DNA from: Roseiarcus sp963774195
GTDB lineage: Bacteria; Pseudomonadota; Alphaproteobacteria; Rhizobiales; Beijerinckiaceae
Direction of reading: 5' to 3'
Length of the DNA: 64,000 nt
Assembly: GCA_963774195.1 (NCBI GenBank)
Contig: CAVZDY010000003.1
Location: 1,116,001-1,180,000 of the forward strand
Positions 8,375 through 17,201 of this stretch are shown here, in pieces. The position numbers were made by a program, and so were the translations under genes. The number at the start of each line of letters is the position of its first letter. Within the stretch, counting starts at the first letter, position 1. The notes under the pieces are model-generated. The model saw only the letters and a list, made by a program, of their open reading frames with translations, was not told the origin of the DNA and searched no databases.

Positions 8375-10028
8375 TCAAGCCGGGCGAGCTTCGATCGTCC
8401 GCAAAGGGTCGGGATTACGCGCCTTCTGGCGCGCCGGCTCCGATATGCGCCAGTTCGACTGAGGCTGCTGGTCGAGCAGGATAGGCTCAGAGAAGAGAAA
8501 GCCTTGCGCGACGCTGATCCGGGTGTGGTCGCGTAGATAGCGCAGCTCATCTTCGGTTTCGACGCCTTCAACGACGATCTTCGTCTTCAGCGCCTCGCCA
8601 ATCGACTCGATGGCGCGCAGCAAGCTCTGGCTTCTCGGTCTTTGATGGATCGAGGTGATGAACGAACGATCGACCTTGATTTCGTCCGCAGGGATTTCCG
8701 CTAGGGTGGATAACGAGGAATAGCCGACACCAAAATCGTCGATCGAGATCTTGGCGCCGACGTCGCGCAGCATCGGCGCGACCTGAAGCTGGAATTGGCT
8801 GGCCAGCAGGAACGCCTCTTCCGTCAGTTCGATCATGAAGCGTCCCGCGTGTCCGCTTGCAGCGAGACGATCGACGAAGCTGCGCATGAAGCGAGCGTCG
8901 CCCGCCTGTTGCGCGGCAATATTGAAGCTGAGCCGGACGCCGGACCCGAAAGCCTCGTCGATCCTGTCGAGCGAAGCGATGACGTTATCGAAGACGAGGT
9001 GCGTGATCTCGTTCATCAGGCCGGCGCTCAGCGCGAACTCGATCGATTGCCCGGGCGAGCGGGCCGCCCCATTTTCGTCGCGCCATCGCATCAGCACTTC
9101 CAGCCCGTCAAGCGCTCCGGTGCGGAAGTCGACTTTCGGCTGGAGCGCGCAGACAAAGCGCCGGTCGCGAACGGCGAGACGCAAATTCTGCTCCATGCGG
9201 GCACGCTCTTGCGCGCGGACAGCGAGCTCGGGGTCGTAGAGGCGCGCCTCGCCCTTGTAACGGCGCTTCGCCTGCGCCAGTGCGGCGCCGGCCTTGGCGA
9301 TCAGCCCTTCGAGTGTCGCATCGTGTCGCGGGAATAGGCTCAGCCCCGCCGAAGCCGAGATCAAGATCTCGACGCCATTGACGAAAAACGGATCCTTGAG
9401 ACGGGCGAGAATACACTCGATTTTGTCTCCAACGTCGTTCGCAGCCTCTTGCGACGCGATCATCAGGGAGAATTCGTCGCCGCTGCTACGAGCGGCGAGA
9501 TCGGCTTCGCCGAGTTCGCCGCCGATCCGCTTCGCCGCCTCGATCAGCAACGCGTCCCCGACCGCCCGACCGTAGAATTCGTTGACCGCGTCGAACTGAT
9601 CAAAGCCGACGACGGCAATCGCGAACTGGGGCGCCACGTCGGAGCGAATCGACCGGCCGACCGCTTCTTCAAAGAAGCCGCGATTTGGTAATCTGGTGAG
9701 GTCGTCGAAGTAGGCGCGCTGGAACAGATCGTCCTGTAGTCGGCGTTCGTCGCTAATGTCGATCGCGACGCCAACTCGATATTGTGCGCGCTCAGCGTCG
9801 AAATCTTCGGCGTTCGATTAGGAGCGCGCGTTCCGCCCACACCACCGTCTCATGATCGCTGCCTTCGGGACCGAGGCGGCCAAATTCCCGCGCGGCTGGA
9901 TTGGCGAAGACGCAAGCTCCGTCCGATGCGAAGACTTCGATAGCCACCGGCAGCGCCCGCAGCGCGGCCTCGAGAATGGCGGGGCGATCGTCTTGCGGCT
10001 TAGCGCTCTCGTCCCAGGAATTCGCCAT
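8375..10028 (-). pseudogene. PAS-GGDEF-EAL cyclic-di-GMP protein, frameshifted between PAS and GGDEF
   Basis: Two overlapping frames together make one cyclic-di-GMP turnover protein. The 5' frame (10028 to 9792) encodes a PAS fold (AALRALPVAIEVFASDGACVFANPAA). It stops at 9792, but the neighbouring frame continues from about 9810 as EDFDAERAQYRVGVAIDISD, then the GGDEF-domain entry motif FDDLTRLPNR. One extra base near 9805-9810 explains the break. The GGDEF site is degenerate (SGDEF), so cyclase activity is doubtful. The EAL half reads EVL, with NIAAQQ, ELTEEAF, IDDFGVGYSSL, KVDRSFI, EGVETEDEL and AQGFLFSEP kept, so phosphodiesterase residues look intact. Without repair, the GGDEF-EAL part (8375-9637) could only be made from an internal start. 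Confidence 0.8.
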
Positions 10029-10065
10029 CGCCCACTCCGAATTGCCGGCCCGCGCGGAAGGGCGC

Positions 10066-11838
10066 TCAACGCTTCAGGATTTGCGCCCGAATTTGATCGA
10101 TGCGGCTCGAAACAGGCGAGGGTGGATTGGCATTCACGGCGACGTCAACTGCAGGCGCGGCCTCCTCGAGGCCAGCCTGTTTGGCGCCCGCAGCGCCGCG
10201 CCAACGCTCGACGACCGACCTGATGAAGGCGCGGTCGTCCGCGGGGTCGCCCTGGATGTCGGCGAGTTGGAAGGTTTCGCTGCGCGGAATGCGTTCCGCC
10301 GGCAACTGCTTGAATTTGAGGCGTGTCGGAAGTGGAAATCCTTCGCCGAAACCGACGAGTTCGCGCGTCCCCAACGATGGCACAAAGGCGACGAGGTTCG
10401 CAGCGGCGTCCGTCACCGCCGAACGCAATAGCGCTTGGTCACGATCATTGGCCATCCGCATGGCGAACAGCGTGCTGCACTGAGCGATGATCGTCGGATC
10501 GAGCTCGGCGGGCCGCTGCGTCACGAGGCCGAGGTAGACGCCGTACTTGCGTCCCTCCTTGGCGATGCGAAGCAGGGCGCGGCGCGTCGGCGCGAAGCCG
10601 ACCGAGCGATCCGCCGCCGCGTAGCGATGAGCTTCCTCGCAGACAAACAGCATCGGCATTGCGCCGTCGCTCCACAGACCGAAGTCGAATGCGAGCCGGC
10701 AGAGCACACTGACCACCGCGTCCACCACTTCCATCGGCAGCCCGGCGACCTGAAGAACCGTCATCGGCTGACCGCTCTCCCCGAGGCGGAAGAGGAACGA
10801 CAGGATGTCGCCCATCGTATCGCCGCCGACATTGGCGTTCTCGAACATGAAGGCGTAACGCGCGTCGTTGCGCAGGCCGTCGATCCTGGTCAGCAAGTGA
10901 TGATGGCGCATACGCGACGCGCGGTTCTCCAATTTGCCCATCCGCTCGTCGATCAGCGCGACGAGATCCTGGATCATGTAGGGAACGGGCGTATCGACGC
11001 CGTAGCCTACTCGCCGGTCCATTCGCCGCAAGGGAGCCCGCTCGCTGGAACTCCGGTGACCCTGGTACATGCCCTTTGCAATCGGGATCAGCTCGGCGAG
11101 GATGTCGACCTCTTCGTCGACGCCCGGCCGGCCGTAGTATAGCGCGTCGACGAGTTCCTCGAAGTTGAACAGCCAAAACGGCAGCTTGAGCGTCGCGGCG
11201 TTGACGACATTGGCGCGCGAGCCGAAGCAGCGGCCGTATTCGTTATGACCGTCGAGCAGGAAGATGCGCAGATTCGGCCGGGCGTCCAGGATCTCGTTGA
11301 GGAGCACCGCGACGCCGCTCGATTTGCCGACACCGGTTGAGCCGAGGACAGCGAAATGCTTGCTGACAAGATTGTCGATGTCGACGCGCGCTTCGATCGC
11401 CTCGTCATTGTGCAGCGCGCCGATCGCGATGGAGCGCTCGCTCGTCGCCTTGTAGACGAGCCTGAGTTCCTCGCGTCCGACCATGCGCACCGGGTCGCCG
11501 ATCGCGGGATAGGTCGAGACGCCGCGCGAGAAACGCTCGACGCCCGTAGCGTCGAGGTCGATCTCGCCCATCATGTCGATCCTCGCCACGGCCCCAAACC
11601 GGGAACCCGCGTCCGCCTCGGCGCGGGCGACTTCAGTGACCACGCCGATCAGGCGTCGACGTCCTGCGGAGATCGCGAGGAACGAGCCGACGGTCACGCG
11701 CAAGTCCTCGCTGACCGCGGGGGCTGGCAAGTCGACGCAAGCTTCCGAGCCTCGTACGCTGAGCACGGCGCCTATCAAATCGGAAGAGGTTGGACCGACG
11801 AAGCTGGCGAACGGCGAGTTTGTCACGGCTAAGTCCAA
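10066..11838 (-). CDS. HerA-like/DUF87 ATPase
   Basis: 590 aa hexameric-type ATPase of the FtsK-HerA superfamily. An N-terminal beta-barrel segment (residues about 10-120, HAS-barrel-like) precedes DNLVSKHFAVLGSTGVGKSS, with the Walker A motif starting at residue 166, then FLLDGHNEYGRCFG. The Walker B is PMLFVCEEAHRYA, and the GVYLGLVTQRPAELDPTIIAQCSTLFAMRMANDRDQ block is the conserved sensor/arginine region. Such proteins pump or unwind DNA, often with the nuclease NurA; no NurA is adjacent. The start is TTG 11838, chosen because no ATG lies near the barrel; it is not certain. Function here is only inferred from the fold. Confidence 0.85.
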   Translation of the reverse strand: MDLAVTNSPFASFVGPTSSDLIGAVLSVRGSEACVDLPAPAVSEDLRVTVGSFLAISAGRRRLIGVVTEVARAEADAGSRFGAVARIDMMGEIDLDATGVERFSRGVSTYPAIGDPVRMVGREELRLVYKATSERSIAIGALHNDEAIEARVDIDNLVSKHFAVLGSTGVGKSSGVAVLLNEILDARPNLRIFLLDGHNEYGRCFGSRANVVNAATLKLPFWLFNFEELVDALYYGRPGVDEEVDILAELIPIAKGMYQGHRSSSERAPLRRMDRRVGYGVDTPVPYMIQDLVALIDERMGKLENRASRMRHHHLLTRIDGLRNDARYAFMFENANVGGDTMGDILSFLFRLGESGQPMTVLQVAGLPMEVVDAVVSVLCRLAFDFGLWSDGAMPMLFVCEEAHRYAAADRSVGFAPTRRALLRIAKEGRKYGVYLGLVTQRPAELDPTIIAQCSTLFAMRMANDRDQALLRSAVTDAAANLVAFVPSLGTRELVGFGEGFPLPTRLKFKQLPAERIPRSETFQLADIQGDPADDRAFIRSVVERWRGAAGAKQAGLEEAAPAVDVAVNANPPSPVSSRIDQIRAQILKR

Positions 11839-11972
11839 TTCCTGACGGGGAGGCCCTTGGGGAAGGTGCGCGGATGTTCCACTAAAAGGCCTTACAGCCG
11901 AGTTAAATCGCTGCTCGTCGCACGATTTGAAATCGTAACGAAATGGTGGTCGCTGCTCGGGACCCTAAAGTC

Positions 11973-12852
11973 ATGCCGGAGACGACGGCGGTGAAAGTAT
12001 TTTGCTTCGGATTAGGCTACAGCGCGCGACGTTTCCTCGCTCGCACGGGCGCGTCAGAGGCGAGTGGCGCGACGCGCGAAGTCGCGACGGCGAGCGCCTT
12101 GCGGCGGGAAGGGATCGAAGCTTTCGCGTTCGACCCGGCAACGCCCGATCCCGCTATGCTGCGCGCGCTCGCGCGAGCGGAAATTCTGCTGATCGGCGCG
12201 CCGCCCGGTCCCGAAGGCGATCCGGCGCTGTCACGTCTGGCTGCCGAGATCGCCGAGGCGCCGGACCTGAAGCGCATCGTTTATCTCTCGAGCGTTGGGG
12301 TTTACGGCGACCACGCCGGAGGATGGGTAGATGAGACGAGCGCCCTCAAGCCGCATTCGAACTCGAGGCCGCCTCAGGCTCGCGGCTGAAGACGAGTGGC
12401 GCGCGCTGGGAGCCGCGCGAGCAACCCCGGTCGACACACTGCGCCTAGCAGGGATTTATGGCCCCGGGCGCAACGCGCTGCTCAAGGCGCGGGCTGGCGA
12501 GGCGCGGCGGATCGTCAAGCCAGGTCACGTCTCGAACCGCATCCATGTCGACGACATCGCCGAGATCGCCCGTCGCATCATCGAGAGGGGCGGCGCCGGA
12601 GAGGTTTGGAACGTCGCTGACGAGGAGCCCGGCCCGCCCCAGGACGTCGTCGCCTACGCCTGCCGCCTGATCGGCGTCGCTCCCCCGCCCGAAGAACCTT
12701 TCGCCGCGGCGATCATGTCGGCGATGGCGCGCAGCTTCTACGAGGACAATCGACGCATCGACGTCGAAAAGCTCCGGCGCGATCTCAACTACCGCTGGCT
12801 CTATCCGAACTACCGCAAGGGGCTCGACGCACTCGCCGCCGCGGGCGAGTGA
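11973..12852 (+). pseudogene. NAD(P)-dependent epimerase/YeeZ-like SDR, frameshifted
   Basis: An atypical SDR (nucleoside-diphosphate-sugar epimerase/YeeZ type) split between two frames. The first part gives KVFCFGLGYSARRFL (modified nucleotide-binding loop) and RIVYLSSVGVYGDHAGGWVDETSALKPHS, then stops at 12389. The second frame carries on exactly where the protein should: GRLRLAAEDEWRALG, LRLAGIYGPGRNAL, HVSNRIHVDDIAEIARRI, VWNVADEEPGPPQDVVAYA, through 12852. One surplus base around 12360-12364 is enough to explain this. The start is ATG 11973 or ATG 11943; neither has a strong ribosome site. It diverges from the HerA-like gene. The reaction is unknown. Confidence 0.8.
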
Positions 12853-12886
12853 CGATCCGGCTCGCAATTCGCCGGGCGACGCGCGG

Positions 12887-13930
12887 TCATTTTGCGCCCG
12901 ACGCCGGCGGCTGGGCGCCCGCTTGCGGAACTGGCCGGACTGCTTGCGGAGCGGGCCCGGCCGCTGGCGCGGCGGCGACGGCCGGGGCGGCGACGGGATA
13001 GGCGAGCTTCGCTTTTTCGGGATCGTTCGCCACGAAGATCCAACCGCGAGGGTAGGAAATCCAGACCTTGCGGCTCGACCAATAGTCGAGCCCGATGTTG
13101 GCTGAGGCTAGGGGAAAATCGACGTCGACGACATTCATATTGCGGGCGTCGAAGACGTCGCCGCCGATGACGACCCTCGAGAATCGATAGGCGGAGAGGG
13201 GGAAGGGGCGCGCATGATTGAGTGGGCTCCGCATGCTCCCCTTCTGCGGCGCGATGTCCGATTTGTACGAACCCCAAAGAGCGGAGGCGCTCTTCGACAC
13301 GAACGACATGTTGTTGCCGGTATCGACGATCGCCTGCGTGCGCTCCTGGTTCAAAATGATGTCGATCGTCACCTTGGAATCGCGATGATCGAACGGAACG
13401 GTGGCGAAGGAGCCCATCCAGGGGACGAACGTGTCGTAGCAGCCTATCTCGCGGTAGAAGGTCAGCTTGTGCTCGGGAAAATCGAACTCGACGTCGTATT
13501 GCGACAGGATGTCGTCGCCCAGCAGCCCGATCGAGTTGGCCTCGTCGGAGTTTTCGTCCATCGTCGCGACGGTAATACTGCGGTTGTGAAGGACGAGACT
13601 GCCGAACGCCAGCGTGGAGGGAATGACGTTGAGATGAAAGTCTCCCGTCTTTTGGCCGATGCCCGCCGCTGGGCGCGCATGCGCCGCCACGGGATCCTGC
13701 TTGATACTGAGCTCGGTCGCCACGCTCGCCTTGAGGACGGTCGTCGCCGCGCCCGTGTCGACCTCCATCGGCCTGACGACGTCTTCGATGCCCGCCATCA
13801 CCGCGTAGTGCGCGCCGAGCGAAAGCAGCGGCATTTGCGTGACTTGATCAAGGCTGCAGGCGGCGGACGCCGCTGACGCCCACACGAGCGCAAGGCCCCC
13901 GCTAATGCCGAGACGGAGCGAAAATTTCAT
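12887..13930 (-). CDS. Secreted retropepsin-like aspartic protease with two DTG lobes
   Basis: 347 aa. A signal peptide (MKFSLRLGISGGLALVWASAASA) implies periplasmic location. Lobe 1 has the aspartic-protease motif VDTGAATTVL (Asp58-Thr-Gly60) and the paired hydrophobic-Gly motif SIGLLGDDIL at about 134-142. Lobe 2 has IVDTGNNMSFVS (Asp203-Thr-Gly205) and a matching NIGLDYW segment near the end. So one chain appears to hold both halves of an aspartic protease active site, as in pepsin, whereas most bacterial homologues have one lobe and dimerise. The last 45 residues are Ala/Pro-rich. No partner gene suggests a substrate, and activity is not proven. Confidence 0.75.
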   Translation of the reverse strand: MKFSLRLGISGGLALVWASAASAACSLDQVTQMPLLSLGAHYAVMAGIEDVVRPMEVDTGAATTVLKASVATELSIKQDPVAAHARPAAGIGQKTGDFHLNVIPSTLAFGSLVLHNRSITVATMDENSDEANSIGLLGDDILSQYDVEFDFPEHKLTFYREIGCYDTFVPWMGSFATVPFDHRDSKVTIDIILNQERTQAIVDTGNNMSFVSKSASALWGSYKSDIAPQKGSMRSPLNHARPFPLSAYRFSRVVIGGDVFDARNMNVVDVDFPLASANIGLDYWSSRKVWISYPRGWIFVANDPEKAKLAYPVAAPAVAAAPAAGPAPQAVRPVPQAGAQPPASGAK

Positions 13931-14075
13931 CGGTGGACCAAATCGCTGGCGAGTTCCAAAGGCTGCTCACGCCGCAACATGTTCGCCCAAGCTGGACCGG
14001 GGCTGAACGGCGGCCATCGAAACGTCGCAAAACGGGTACAGACACGGCGCGTAGAACTGCAGGGAGTCACCGCCC

Positions 14076-15083
14076 TTGCTGGCCGCCGATGTCATGACCA
14101 CGCCCGTAATCACCGCGCCCGCCGAAGCGAGCGTCCAGGAGGTCGCGCGGCTGCTGCTCGAACACGGGATAGGGGCGGTTCCCGTGGTCGACGCCTCCGG
14201 GGTCGCAATCGGCATGGCGAGCGACGGCGACCTCCTCGGCCGTCGCCCGGACGACCGACGGCGCGAGTGGTGGCTCGAGGCGCTGGCCGACGGCTTGCCG
14301 TCTGACGACTTCGCATCAGTCATGCGCCGCCCGGCGCGTGATGTCATGAGCGTTCCATTGATCACGGTCGCTCCAGACGCTCCACTGGCCGAGATCACAG
14401 GGCTCATGCGAACGCATCGCATCAAGCGGCTCCCGGTCATGCGCGGCGGCGTGCTGATCGGCATCGTCAGTCGCACGGATTTGCTGGCCGCAGTCGAACG
14501 GCTCGCGCCGATCGCTCATGCCAAGGGCGAGTCGCCAGCCAGGCTCATGAGTTTCTTGGAGTCGCTCGCGGGCGGTGCGCACATCTTCGGCTCCGGCGCT
14601 CCGAGCGCCGCTCCGTCGCCTGCGCGAACGGCGCCAACGCCGTCAACGCCGGCTCCGGCGCCGTCCGCGGACACATTTCGCCAGGACGTGCGGGCGTTCG
14701 AGCAGGAGGCGTCCGATCGCGTCGCTTCGGAACGGGAGGCGCGCCGGCTCGAGCGGCAAAGGCTGACCCAGCTCGTGCTGGACGACCGCTTGAGCGACGA
14801 GCACTGGCGCCACTTGCTCAATCAGGCCGAGACGGCGGCGCATCGCGGCGAGAAGGAATTCATGATCGATCGTTTCCCATGTGAAGTTTGCACTGACGGC
14901 GGCCGTATGATCGACGTCGCGGAAGAAGGCTGGGAAGCGACGTTACGAGCAAGGCCCGCTGAAGTGATCGCTCGATGGCGCGACGAGTTGCGGCCGAAGG
15001 GATTCGGACTCTCCGCCCGCATCGTGAGCTACATCGACGACGTACCGGGCGACGTCGGTTTGTTCCTCATTTGGGGCGGCTGA
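14076..15083 (+). CDS. CBS-domain protein with C-terminal extension
   Basis: 335 aa. Residues 1-135 form a CBS pair: VMTTPVITAPAEASVQEVARLLLEHGIGAVPVVD...GMASDGDLL, then RDVMSVPLITVAPDAPLAEITGLMRTHRIKRLPVMRGGVLIGIVSRTDLL. CBS pairs bind adenine nucleotides and act as energy sensors. A Pro/Ala/Thr linker follows, then a charged helical segment and a C-terminal domain of about 90 residues (LDDRLSDEHWRHLLNQAE...VCTDGGRMIDVAEEGWEATLR...SYIDDVPGDVGLFLIWGG) that I do not recognise by name. The start is TTG 14076, ten bases after CAGGGAG; ATG 14094 is an alternative. It converges on another CBS gene. Confidence 0.85.
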   Translation: MLAADVMTTPVITAPAEASVQEVARLLLEHGIGAVPVVDASGVAIGMASDGDLLGRRPDDRRREWWLEALADGLPSDDFASVMRRPARDVMSVPLITVAPDAPLAEITGLMRTHRIKRLPVMRGGVLIGIVSRTDLLAAVERLAPIAHAKGESPARLMSFLESLAGGAHIFGSGAPSAAPSPARTAPTPSTPAPAPSADTFRQDVRAFEQEASDRVASEREARRLERQRLTQLVLDDRLSDEHWRHLLNQAETAAHRGEKEFMIDRFPCEVCTDGGRMIDVAEEGWEATLRARPAEVIARWRDELRPKGFGLSARIVSYIDDVPGDVGLFLIWGG

Positions 15084-15235
15084 CGGCGCTCGCCTCTTTC
15101 TCCGCCGGGATGAGAAGACCCGGTGGGGCGCGATGCGAGCCATATCGTCGCGGATGGCAGCGACGCCGCGGGCATTCGCGGCAATTGCCGGCAAGCCGCA
15201 GTGAATCCGGCTGTCGGCGACGACCCAATCGAGCC

Positions 15236-15751
15236 TCACCGCGACATTTGCACTGACGTTGATCGAGGCGACCCGGGCCCAGTGTCGGAGTTGGCTGCGG
15301 TCTCCTGCGGCAGGGCAAGATACAGCGCGCGCACGACGCCGGAGCGCGAGAGCACGCCAATCGCTTCGCCAGTTCGCATGACCGGCAACCGCTGCAACCC
15401 CCGCCTGACCATCACATCCGCCGCCACCGACAGATCGGCGTCAGCGGCGATCGAAACCACATCCCGCGTCATGACCTCGCTGACGCGTCGTCCGTGCGAA
15501 TGCACGAAGGACAGCGCGAGACTTCCCGCGCTCAGCAGCGACGCGAGCCAGCGCGGCGAACGCCGCTGTGATTCGAGTTCGGCGCGTCGCAACAGGTCGC
15601 CCTCGCTAACAACGCCAACCAGCGCCTTCCGCGCGTTGAAGACGAAAAGCTCACTGGCGTTTGAGCGCAACAATATCTCGACGGCAGCGAGCAGGTCCGC
15701 GTTCTCCTCGATACCGATCACCCTCGGCGTCATGACGTCGGCGACAAGCAT
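15236..15751 (-). CDS. CBS-pair protein, probably missing its BON domain through a frameshift
   Basis: 171 aa. Two CBS motifs are complete: MLVADVMTPRVIGIEENADLLAAVEILLRSNASELFVF...GVVSEGDLLRRAE, and GRRVSEVMTRDVVSIAADADLSVAADVMVRRGLQRLPVMRTGEAIGVLSRSGVVRAL. The reading frame then loses sense and stops at 15236. In the next frame the minus strand encodes LRHWARVASINVS, then VRLDWVVADSR, then NARGVAAIRDDMARIAP down to about 15130, which resembles the C-terminal BON domain usually following such CBS pairs in Rhizobiales. One missing base near 15285-15300 would restore it. As written it is a CBS-only protein; the complete form may have a ligand-controlled BON module. Confidence 0.8.
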   Translation of the reverse strand: MLVADVMTPRVIGIEENADLLAAVEILLRSNASELFVFNARKALVGVVSEGDLLRRAELESQRRSPRWLASLLSAGSLALSFVHSHGRRVSEVMTRDVVSIAADADLSVAADVMVRRGLQRLPVMRTGEAIGVLSRSGVVRALYLALPQETAANSDTGPGSPRSTSVQMSR

Positions 15752-15924
15752 AGCGGGCCTCCGATTTTGCGAGATACGATGGCCCCCGTTGAGCGGACGC
15801 GCTTTGACCTAGCGCAGGCAAGCGAGACGGGGATGGGATTGGGCGAGATCCGGCGCCCAATCGCCGTTGTTGAGGCCATGGCGGCGCGTTCGCTATAGTT
15901 TGGCGACAGTGCAGGACGTTTCCC

Positions 15925-16929
15925 ATGGCCAATCCGATCGTTGTCGAGGTGCGAAGAGGTCCGCTCACCGAGTCGCTCCACCGCGGCGCGGGGGTCGTCG
16001 TCGATCCCGACGGCGCCGTCGTCTTCTCTTTCGGCGATGTCGACCGTCCGATCTATGCGCGTTCGGCGGTGAAAGCCCTACAGGCTTTGCCACTGGTCGA
16101 GAGCGGCGCGGCGGACAAGCTCGGTCTCGAAGACGCCGAGATCGCGCTCGCTTGCTCGTCCCACGCGGGCGAACCCCGGCATGTCGCGCTCGCGGCGACG
16201 ATGCTCCAGAAGGCCGGGGCAGGGCCCGACGCGCTCGCTTGCGGGCCGCATTGGCCGCTCGGTCAAAAGGCCGCGTACGCGCTCGCCCAATCAGGCGCGG
16301 TCCCTTCGCCGCTTCACAACAATTGCTCAGGCAAGCACGCCGGCTTCATCTGCCTTGCCTGCGCCAATGGCTGGGATGTCGCGGGCTACGAGGCGCCCGA
16401 GCACGCGGTGCAGCGCGCAGTCAAACAAGCGATCGAGGAGATGACGGGAGCGACGCTCGGCGCGGGCGTCTGCGGGACGGACGGCTGCTCCATCCCGACG
16501 TACGCCGTTCCGCTGCGCGCGCTAGCGCACGCCTTTGCGCGCTTCGGCTCGGGACACGGACTCGCGGATCGGCGGGCGCGAGCGGCGGAGCGAATTCGCG
16601 CCGCGGTGGCGGCGAACCCTCATATCGTCGGCGGCGAGGGGCGCTTCGACACCGACGTCATGCGGCAATTCGGAGCGCGCGCCTTCATCAAGAGCGGCGC
16701 GGAGGGGGTCTGCTGCGCCGCGTTGCCCGAGACGGGCCTAGGCCTCGCCGTAAAGGCCGACGACGGCTCAGCGCGCGCCGCGCATGTGATGATCGCCGGG
16801 CTCATCGCGCGCTTCCTGGCGATGAGCGACGCCGAACGCGCGCGCTTCGAAACCTTCCTCGCGCCGACGCTGCGCAATTGGCGCGGGCTCGAAGTGGGAG
16901 AGGTCGTCGCGGTAGGGGCGCTCGGCTAG
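15925..16929 (+). CDS. ansA: L-asparaginase II (Rhizobium etli AnsA-type)
   Basis: 334 aa asparaginase of the thermolabile family typified by R. etli, unrelated to the E. coli AnsA/AnsB fold. It hydrolyses asparagine to aspartate and ammonia. Family blocks seen are VVVDPDGAVVFSFGDVDRPIYARSAVKALQALPLVESG, the catalytic-type ACSSHAGEPRHV motif, PLHNNCSGKHAGFICLA, GVCGTDGCSIPTYAVPL, and VGGEGRFDTDVM. The length is normal. It stands as a single gene ahead of a large hairpin and faces lexA. Confidence 0.92.
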   Translation: MANPIVVEVRRGPLTESLHRGAGVVVDPDGAVVFSFGDVDRPIYARSAVKALQALPLVESGAADKLGLEDAEIALACSSHAGEPRHVALAATMLQKAGAGPDALACGPHWPLGQKAAYALAQSGAVPSPLHNNCSGKHAGFICLACANGWDVAGYEAPEHAVQRAVKQAIEEMTGATLGAGVCGTDGCSIPTYAVPLRALAHAFARFGSGHGLADRRARAAERIRAAVAANPHIVGGEGRFDTDVMRQFGARAFIKSGAEGVCCAALPETGLGLAVKADDGSARAAHVMIAGLIARFLAMSDAERARFETFLAPTLRNWRGLEVGEVVAVGALG

Positions 16930-17134
16930 AGTCACACCTTAACGACAGGAAAAAATGCGCCGATTCGAGCCTTAACTATCAATATTTAGGTAAATTTTCG
17001 GTTTCCCATCCTCACGTCGCCGCAACGGTTGCAATCGAGGATGGCGTCAGCGTACCGTCCGTCCGTAGGCCACCTCGGCCTGCAATGCCCCGCGGGGTGC
17101 TCGGGTCCGCCGCATCTCCCGGGTCCGTGGGGTT

Positions 17135-17188
17135 GGCCGGTCCGGAAGCAGCTAGGAGTGGCCTCCTCAACGCTGCTTCCGGCCGGCC
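17135..17188. terminator. Large hairpin between convergent ansA and lexA
   Basis: The arm GGCCGGTCCGGAAGCAGC (17135-17152) pairs with GCTGCTTCCGGCCGGCC (17172-17188), leaving one bulged T, and the loop holds a second AGGAG/CTCCT stem. It lies 13 bases past the lexA stop (minus strand) and after ansA (plus strand), with a pyrimidine-rich GCTTTCTCTTC following on the plus strand. Its position between convergent genes fits a shared terminator. It could instead be part of a structured RNA. Confidence 0.6.
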
Positions 17189-17201
17189 TCCTGCTTTCTC
17201 T

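Noticed and set aside
17070..17170. Signal recognition particle RNA candidate (GGTCCGGAAGCAGC)
   Set aside because: The canonical loop GGTCCGGAAGGAAGCAGCC is incomplete: one GGAA is missing, and the flanking sequence forms a better terminator hairpin. No match to alphaproteobacterial ffs elsewhere in the region.
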